A DNA stretch of 10,690 bases, from NCBI GenBank assembly GCA_027056525.1, contig JALUKO010000169.1:1-10690 (forward strand), given 5' to 3'. Below are positions 6,414-10,690 of this stretch, piece by piece; positions within the stretch are counted from its first letter, which is position 1; every line of letters begins with the position of its first letter. The stretch is from Helicobacteraceae bacterium. Its GTDB lineage: Bacteria; Campylobacterota; Campylobacteria; Campylobacterales; Sulfurimonadaceae. A program made the translations under genes and the position numbers. The notes beneath the pieces are model-generated. The model saw nothing but the letters and a program-made list of their open reading frames with translations. It made no database searches and was not told the origin of the DNA.

Positions 6414-9266
6414 TCAAGGACGAAATCCAAGTGCAAAATAGCTGTCATAATCCAGTGTTCTAATTTTACTCATCGTTGCTGCATCAAAAACTGCGAAATG
6501 ATATGAACTACTGTCCTTTAAGATAATTTTTTTGCTGTCTGGAGACCATATATTCCTTATGCTGTAGGAGGATAAGTTTTCAACTCCGGCTACATTCTGA
6601 TAGCAGACATTGTCAGTTCCATCACGCTTGACAGTGCAAAACTTATCCTGACTCTGGTAAAAGATGCGTTCACTGTCTGGAGAAAACTGATAAGCACCCA
6701 ATGCGATATTATCGACAAGTACAGTAAAGTCTTGGCCAGATGCATCGGTTTTACACAAACTCCATACCAAATCAACTCCATCTTGCTTGCAACTCATCAC
6801 TGTACTGTTTCCATCGGATGACCACACTGGTCTCATGAGAGTCCAGCCATCTATAATGATAGAAGAGCTGCTTCCAGTGGTGAAATCGAGTACTCCTATA
6901 TAATCGGTTTGATTATTGGCATCGATAACATGCCTGGCGCTATAAAGAACCTTTGTGCCATCGGGGGAGAGTGAAAATTTCTCAGAATTGTTTTCATTGA
7001 CTGTATAAGTAGCTATCAGTACGCCATCGAGACTATATTTTTTAAACTTGCTGCCATTATTATACTCATATATGAGAAGGTGCTCACTGTCTGGAAACCA
7101 ATCAAAATATCTTCCATAGATATTGGCGTCATGTTTTTCGGCACTTTTTAAATCAACCCATGAAAGCAGGTAATCATCAGCTTCGTATGCCAGTTTGTAG
7201 CCATCTGGCGAACACTTTGGGTAACCATCGGAACTGGGACGCTTGATTTCCTGGATGGAAGCTATCAGCTCATTATCAATACCGTCGTCATCTACGGTAT
7301 AGAGATTTTTTTCTCCACCGATATAGTAGATGCTCCCGGGTTCATCAATGTCTACCTTTGCTCCTTCAAGTATCCCAAACTCCCCAAAGGTCGGTAGATA
7401 AGTGCTTTCAATAAGTGCATAGAAGTTGTCTTTTACACTACCATCCCGAGTAAAGAGCCATTCTCGTTCAAATTCGGTTTGCTCCGGTGCTGTCGGTAGC
7501 ATATCAAAAAAGGGAACGTAGTCATACCCTCCCTGTCCGTCAGGTTCACGTTTGTAAATTTTAATTTTATCCACGTTGTAGCCGAAAAGATAATCTACCG
7601 TACTTGCGTCGAGTGTCACGTTAAACGTTACTGTATCACCGATTATGTACTCGTCCGTGTCAGAGGTGAAACTAAGTACTTTGGGGCTGCTGGCCAGATC
7701 ATTGGAAAGTTTGTATTCAAACCCTGCAAAAGTTCCCGGTACAAACATAGAGATGAAGTCATTGATAGATTCGCCGCTTCCAACCAGTACAAACAGGGAT
7801 AGCTTGTAATCAGAACTGTAGCTTGTGTCCTCAATCTGTGCCGGGATCAATGCTAGATCGGCTCCCTGACTCAATCCTCCTTTTGCTACTACCAGTTCTA
7901 ATTCATCCGGAACCATCCGTGCAGCAAGGTTGAGATTTGCAAACCCGTATCCTGAAACTTCGGGTTTGAGACGGAGATTGTCGGCAATGGAAGTGTTTGG
8001 AAGTATCCAGCGTGTTTTGTACTCGCTTTGCCGATTTTCCATCTCTGTAATGCCCATACACATACCGCTGCTGCAATCCAGACCGAATCGGGCATCGTAT
8101 TGTGTCTGTGCAACCGCTTCATATCCCAATTGTGCCAGTTCTATCTGTCCGCCAACGGCAAACCCAACACCAATGGGCACTTTAAAGCCGAAAAACCATG
8201 AAATAGCCCCTCCAACAGGAACGGGAATGGACAAAAGCTTGAGATTGCACTCCGCTTTGGCATCGAAACTTCTGGTAAACACTGGTGCCACTTTAAACTC
8301 CGTTCCCAGATCCCCAACGACGGCAGCACGCATTTGCGAGATTCCCTGTGAAAAATCTGTTTGCATATGCAGGTGATGCGAGATCTGATATGAAGCCGGC
8401 ATAGCCATCGTAAAAGGTGAAAGGCCTCCATCGAATGTACACTCGAATGGTCCCAGATTAAACTCAAGTAAAGAATTGCTCAGGGCAGAAGTACCTTCAA
8501 GTGGGCTTATGGGAGAAACCTGGTCTTTTAGGGTAAAGAGATAGCTGCCATCGGCTGTTTCGGTCATTGTGTAGTAAGTTGTAACTGCTTTAGGTATTTC
8601 TGGTGTGATGTTGGAGAGATCGATATCTTCATGAATTTCAAGTTGTGTAAAAATCTGTTCAACTGGAACGACTTCCAGTACTATTTCCGCTACTGAGGCA
8701 TTCATCTCAGCACTGACAACCTTTCCCGCCACAGGCAGTTCACCTTTGCCCACAATAATATCACCATTGTCCGGCAGAGCGATATCGGCTATCTTGACCT
8801 TGTATTGCAGTCCAATCCCCGGCAGGGCCAATGGATCGATTGGCTCGATATCACCAATCACCTGTTTGTCATCGATGGTGATGGCTCCGCCGACAAGTTC
8901 ACTTACTGTCAGTAAAACCGCTTCTGAAGTGATGCCTCCAGCTTCGGCGGTAATCAGTGTGGAACCAATCACTCCCTGTGCTGTTGCATTCCCGTCGCTC
9001 CCGATTATGACCGTTGTCTCATGTGAACTTCTCCAGGTTACATTCGTATCGACCGGTTTTCCCTGGGTATCGACTACAGTTGCTTTAAAGAGAACGGATT
9101 CATCCAGAGATGTCATTAAAATGGAAGAGGACGAGATAGTTACGGAAGCGACACTTGAAACTGAAGTGGTGTTACCTCCACTTGAACAGCCTGTACACAA
9201 AACCAATACTGTTACTAACAGCAGGTAAATACTTGTATATTTAAAAGAAAAAAAATATTTTAACAT
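6414..9266 (-). CDS. Exported lipoprotein: Big_2 Ig-like domain plus C-terminal TolB/PD40 beta-propeller
   Basis: I recognise domains but not a named gene. Numbered from ATG at 9266 (950 residues): a hydrophobic signal segment (10-25) ends in CTGC, making C27 the probable lipidated residue, though cysteine at -3 is unusual. A Ser/Thr-rich linker leads to a bacterial Ig-like Big_2 domain (about 39-123, with VTWRSSHETTVIIGSDGNATA). Residues 124-520 resemble no family I know; they are beta-rich, hold a glycine-rich hydrophobic patch (PVPVGGAISWFFGF, ~350-361) and a CSSGMC pair (398-403). About 528-600 may be another beta-sandwich. The C-terminus (~645-950) carries six PD40 motifs: CSPDG 685, WFPDS 723, LSPDG 766, WSSDG 815, FSPDS 861, WSPDS 907, as in six-bladed TolB-like propellers. 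A GTG at 9293 would add nine residues but has a poor ribosome site. The protein is probably outer-membrane or surface anchored, with a protein-binding or scaffold role. The gene stands alone. Confidence 0.85.
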   Translation of the reverse strand: MLKYFFSFKYTSIYLLLVTVLVLCTGCSSGGNTTSVSSVASVTISSSSILMTSLDESVLFKATVVDTQGKPVDTNVTWRSSHETTVIIGSDGNATAQGVIGSTLITAEAGGITSEAVLLTVSELVGGAITIDDKQVIGDIEPIDPLALPGIGLQYKVKIADIALPDNGDIIVGKGELPVAGKVVSAEMNASVAEIVLEVVPVEQIFTQLEIHEDIDLSNITPEIPKAVTTYYTMTETADGSYLFTLKDQVSPISPLEGTSALSNSLLEFNLGPFECTFDGGLSPFTMAMPASYQISHHLHMQTDFSQGISQMRAAVVGDLGTEFKVAPVFTRSFDAKAECNLKLLSIPVPVGGAISWFFGFKVPIGVGFAVGGQIELAQLGYEAVAQTQYDARFGLDCSSGMCMGITEMENRQSEYKTRWILPNTSIADNLRLKPEVSGYGFANLNLAARMVPDELELVVAKGGLSQGADLALIPAQIEDTSYSSDYKLSLFVLVGSGESINDFISMFVPGTFAGFEYKLSNDLASSPKVLSFTSDTDEYIIGDTVTFNVTLDASTVDYLFGYNVDKIKIYKREPDGQGGYDYVPFFDMLPTAPEQTEFEREWLFTRDGSVKDNFYALIESTYLPTFGEFGILEGAKVDIDEPGSIYYIGGEKNLYTVDDDGIDNELIASIQEIKRPSSDGYPKCSPDGYKLAYEADDYLLSWVDLKSAEKHDANIYGRYFDWFPDSEHLLIYEYNNGSKFKKYSLDGVLIATYTVNENNSEKFSLSPDGTKVLYSARHVIDANNQTDYIGVLDFTTGSSSSIIIDGWTLMRPVWSSDGNSTVMSCKQDGVDLVWSLCKTDASGQDFTVLVDNIALGAYQFSPDSERIFYQSQDKFCTVKRDGTDNVCYQNVAGVENLSSYSIRNIWSPDSKKIILKDSSSYHFAVFDAATMSKIRTLDYDSYFALGFRP

Positions 9267-9273
9267 TCTCCAA

Positions 9274-9278
9274 CCTTT
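9274..9278 (-). promoter_or_regulatory. Ribosome binding site of the lipoprotein gene
   Basis: On the minus strand AAAGG is followed by 7 nt (TTGGAGA) and then the ATG at 9266. GGAGA also sits directly against the ATG. The more upstream GTG at 9293 is overlapped by its only purine-rich stretch (AGAGG), so 9266 is the better start and also gives a normal short n-region for the signal peptide. Confidence 0.55.
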
Positions 9279-9287
9279 CTTACTTAA

Positions 9288-9302
9288 GGGCACCTCTAAA
9301 AA
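9288..9302. repeat. Possible left end of an insertion sequence
   Basis: GGGCACCTCTAAAAA has the look of an IS terminus (GG-rich tip, then an A-run) and lies 29 bp before the ATG of the transposase relic, a distance usual for a left inverted repeat. No matching inverted copy is found elsewhere in the window, so the right end has been lost or never was here. This is an inference from position and appearance only. Confidence 0.25.
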
Positions 9303-9330
9303 CTTTTATCGACCAAAGTAAATAGATTGT

Positions 9331-9465
9331 ATGAGATACACACTGTTGACACTATCAAAAATATAGCATATTACAGCTTTAAAAAAGCAAGGTTTTTCAC
9401 AAAAAGAGATAGCCAAAGAGACTATAAAGCCCATAAAATATACACTTGTTAATTATCACAGTTAG
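9331..9465 (+). pseudogene. Relic of an IS30-family transposase N-terminus
   Basis: From ATG at 9331 the frame reads MRYTLLTLSKI, a TAG stop at 9364-9366, then HITALKKQGFSQKEIAKE, and it ends at another TAG (9463-9465). This closely follows the start of IS30-type transposases: M-x-Y-x-x-L-T-x-x-x-R-Y-x-I-x-A-L-K-K-x-G-x-S-Q-x-E-I-A, the helix-turn-helix (HTH_38) that binds the element's ends. The internal stop falls exactly where the conserved tyrosine of the RY pair is expected, and the arginine before it is isoleucine; each needs one base change. After KE the match fades (a trace I..-K-T-L- remains), and the DDE catalytic domain is absent. The relic lies in the gap between the cytochrome and lipoprotein genes, on the opposite strand. 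Recognition is by eye; the fragment is only about 30 well-conserved residues. Confidence 0.6.
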
Positions 9466-9584
9466 ATTTTATCTCTCATTATGTTATAAATCCATTTCTA
9501 TGGTCTATCACAACAACATTTATTTTAACACAGAACAGCTCCAAAAATTCTCAAATATTTGTACAACAGCCTACAGAAGCCGCA
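9466..9584. other. AT-rich non-coding remainder of the gap
   Basis: Between the relic and the cytochrome stop there is about 120 bp of AT-rich sequence. I see no open frame with protein-like content, no strong hairpin followed by a T-run, and no inverted copy of the putative IS end. It may hold the rest of a fully decayed element or simply the 3' flank of the cytochrome gene. Confidence 0.4.
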
Positions 9585-10690
9585 CTAATTGGCTCTCTTG
9601 TTTGTATTTACATTAACCGGATTTACTCGGTTGTAGTACCTTCTCGTGTGACAAATCGGGTTGCACGATCCACCATCTGCTCCTTCTATATATCTTAAAG
9701 AAAATTTTGCCGCTCCAAATTTTGTTTCAGTTCTTAGATGATGCGGCATATCTTTTGAAGCATGATAATCATGACACACCTTACACGATATACGTTTAGC
9801 ATTCACATGGATATAATGGGTATTTTTCTTACCATTTCTAAACTCTGTAGCTTCAGTTGTGTATTTTTCAGTCATCTTTTTAGGGTCATGACATTCAAAA
9901 CATATGTAGCCATCAGGAGTGAATTTTTGAGATGATTTTGCCGGAAAAGGTTTTTTCAGCATTCGCAAGTTGTTTGATCCGTGTGGATTGTGACATGCTG
10001 CACAATCTCCCCACATTATAGGACCATGAATATCTGGATTGTTAGCGATATGTTCACCCATATTCATAAGCATCTTTCCATCTTCATCTCTTTTAAGGGA
10101 AGCACTGTGACATGTTAAACAGATAGTTTTAGAATCTTCTGCTCTTAAAAGTTTTATATTTGGCGATGAGTGCGGGTTGTGACAGCCTAAACACTGCTCA
10201 CCCATCTCAATGGCTCCGTGTTTGTTTTTAGAGTTTGTAACCCTCTCTTTTTTATCTGTATGACATCCTAGACATAAATCTTTTTTTCTGTCACCCTTGA
10301 GCTGAAATTTATATTTTTGTGAATGAGGATCATGGCAGTTGATACAACTTTGTGCTACCGGTGGGTGAATATTTTCACCGGACTTGAGCATATCACCTTT
10401 ATCGATATGACAAGAGGTACACAGTTCATTGATAGTTGGCACAATTAAGAGTTTGGGGTTTTTTGATTCATGTGGATCATGACAAATGGTACATGCTCCG
10501 GCTGCAACCGGTCCATGTATAAAGTTGTTGTTTTCATATGTCGTATGACATGAGTAACAAAGCTGCGGCATATCCATTTTAAGTTTTGGATCTTTAGCAT
10601 CCTTAGTTGTATGGCAGGCGGTACATTCCCCTTTTTTATAAGATGGGTGCTGCACCATCTTTGCCGATGCTGTTTCACAAAGCATCAGAG
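9585..10690 (-). CDS. Multihaem c-type cytochrome, doubled-CXXCH family (5' end outside window)
   Basis: This is an exported electron-transfer protein. The frame is open to the window edge. The first visible residues, LMLCETASA then K, look like the end of a Sec signal peptide with an ASA cleavage site, so nearly the whole mature chain is here. Numbered from ATG at 10685, haem motifs begin at residues 21 (CTACH), 43, 65, 89, 114, 138, 165, 189, 228, 262, 301, and a final CX3CH, CNPICH, at 341: twelve potential haems. They alternate: a plain CXXCH, then ~22-39 residues on a CXXCH followed by DPH, NPH or DYH, usually after an IHGP/IHPP-like segment, which is the doubled-CXXCH repeat. The units at 65, 114, 165, 228 and 301 are 49, 51, 63 and 73 residues apart. 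Partner genes lie upstream of the window. The role (respiratory chain or extracellular electron transfer) cannot be fixed from this chain. The extra histidines are likely axial ligands. Confidence 0.9.
   Translation of the reverse strand, partial: LMLCETASAKMVQHPSYKKGECTACHTTKDAKDPKLKMDMPQLCYSCHTTYENNNFIHGPVAAGACTICHDPHESKNPKLLIVPTINELCTSCHIDKGDMLKSGENIHPPVAQSCINCHDPHSQKYKFQLKGDRKKDLCLGCHTDKKERVTNSKNKHGAIEMGEQCLGCHNPHSSPNIKLLRAEDSKTICLTCHSASLKRDEDGKMLMNMGEHIANNPDIHGPIMWGDCAACHNPHGSNNLRMLKKPFPAKSSQKFTPDGYICFECHDPKKMTEKYTTEATEFRNGKKNTHYIHVNAKRISCKVCHDYHASKDMPHHLRTETKFGAAKFSLRYIEGADGGSCNPICHTRRYYNRVNPVNVNTNKRAN

Noticed and set aside
7930..8376. Plus-strand open frames of 148 and 160 codons inside the lipoprotein gene (also 8746-9228)
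   Set aside because: Compositional shadows of the minus-strand gene; their translations show no domains and they lack start signals.
9346..9358. FNR/CRP-like palindrome TTGACACTATCAA upstream of the lipoprotein gene
   Set aside because: The half-sites are separated by one base too few for an FNR box (TTGAT-N4-ATCAA), and the stretch is explained as part of the transposase relic.
9326..9358. Minus-strand promoter for the lipoprotein gene (TTGATA ... TACAAT)
   Set aside because: The spacer is 21 bp, too long for a sigma-70 promoter. TACAAT alone could be a -10 box but the evidence is too thin to list.
9346..9374. Consensus-like + strand promoter: TTGACA, 17-nt spacer, TATTAC
   Set aside because: The -35 box is perfect and the spacing ideal, but the -10 is only a partial match, it lies inside the transposase relic's coding sequence, and no intact + strand gene follows. 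Probably chance.
9535..9550. Second copy of the putative IS tip (ACAGCTCCAAAAATTC resembling GCACCTCTAAAAACTT)
   Set aside because: Only 11 of 16 bases match and the orientation is direct, not inverted, so it cannot be the right end of the element.

Overview
The window looks like chromosomal DNA of a Campylobacterota (epsilonproteobacterial) species, most likely from the Sulfurimonas/Sulfurovum side of the phylum. This rests on AT-rich DNA with a TATAAT-type promoter lacking an obvious -35 box, on protein sequences of epsilonproteobacterial type, and on the gene order hisS, glutamate-synthase-like FMN protein, speA, cysE, then an aspartate aminotransferase. The placement comes from recognition, not a search.

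Left part (1-4972, + strand): four genes that read as one operon. They are the 3' part of hisS (histidyl-tRNA synthetase), a membrane-anchored FMN/Fe-S protein related to the synthase domain of glutamate synthase, speA (biosynthetic arginine decarboxylase) and cysE (serine O-acetyltransferase). Gaps are 0, 3 and 17 bp, so co-transcription is likely. The theme is amino-acid, polyamine and translation housekeeping. A short AT-rich gap with a promoter then leads into a class I aspartate aminotransferase gene (5067-6269), which can also be transcribed on its own.

Right part (6270-10690, - strand): a 144-bp convergent gap, then a large exported lipoprotein gene. Its product has a bacterial Ig-like (Big_2) domain, about 400 residues I cannot assign, and a C-terminal six-motif TolB/PD40 beta-propeller. 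Upstream of it is a 318-bp non-coding stretch. On its + strand this stretch carries a decayed N-terminus of an IS30-type transposase with an in-frame stop, not previously evident as a gene. Beyond it lies a periplasmic or extracytoplasmic multihaem c-type cytochrome with 11 CXXCH motifs and one CX3CH. The window edge cuts it within its signal peptide, so almost all of the mature protein is present.

The left half is ordinary core genome. The right half is more accessory in character: an exported lipoprotein of somewhat higher GC in its 5' part, an IS relic directly upstream, and a dodecahaem cytochrome that points to respiratory or extracellular electron transfer. I do not see a convincing new multi-gene system. 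The items most worth a second look are the transposase relic, the unassigned middle of the lipoprotein, the haem arrangement of the cytochrome, and the amidotransferase-less glutamate-synthase-like protein.
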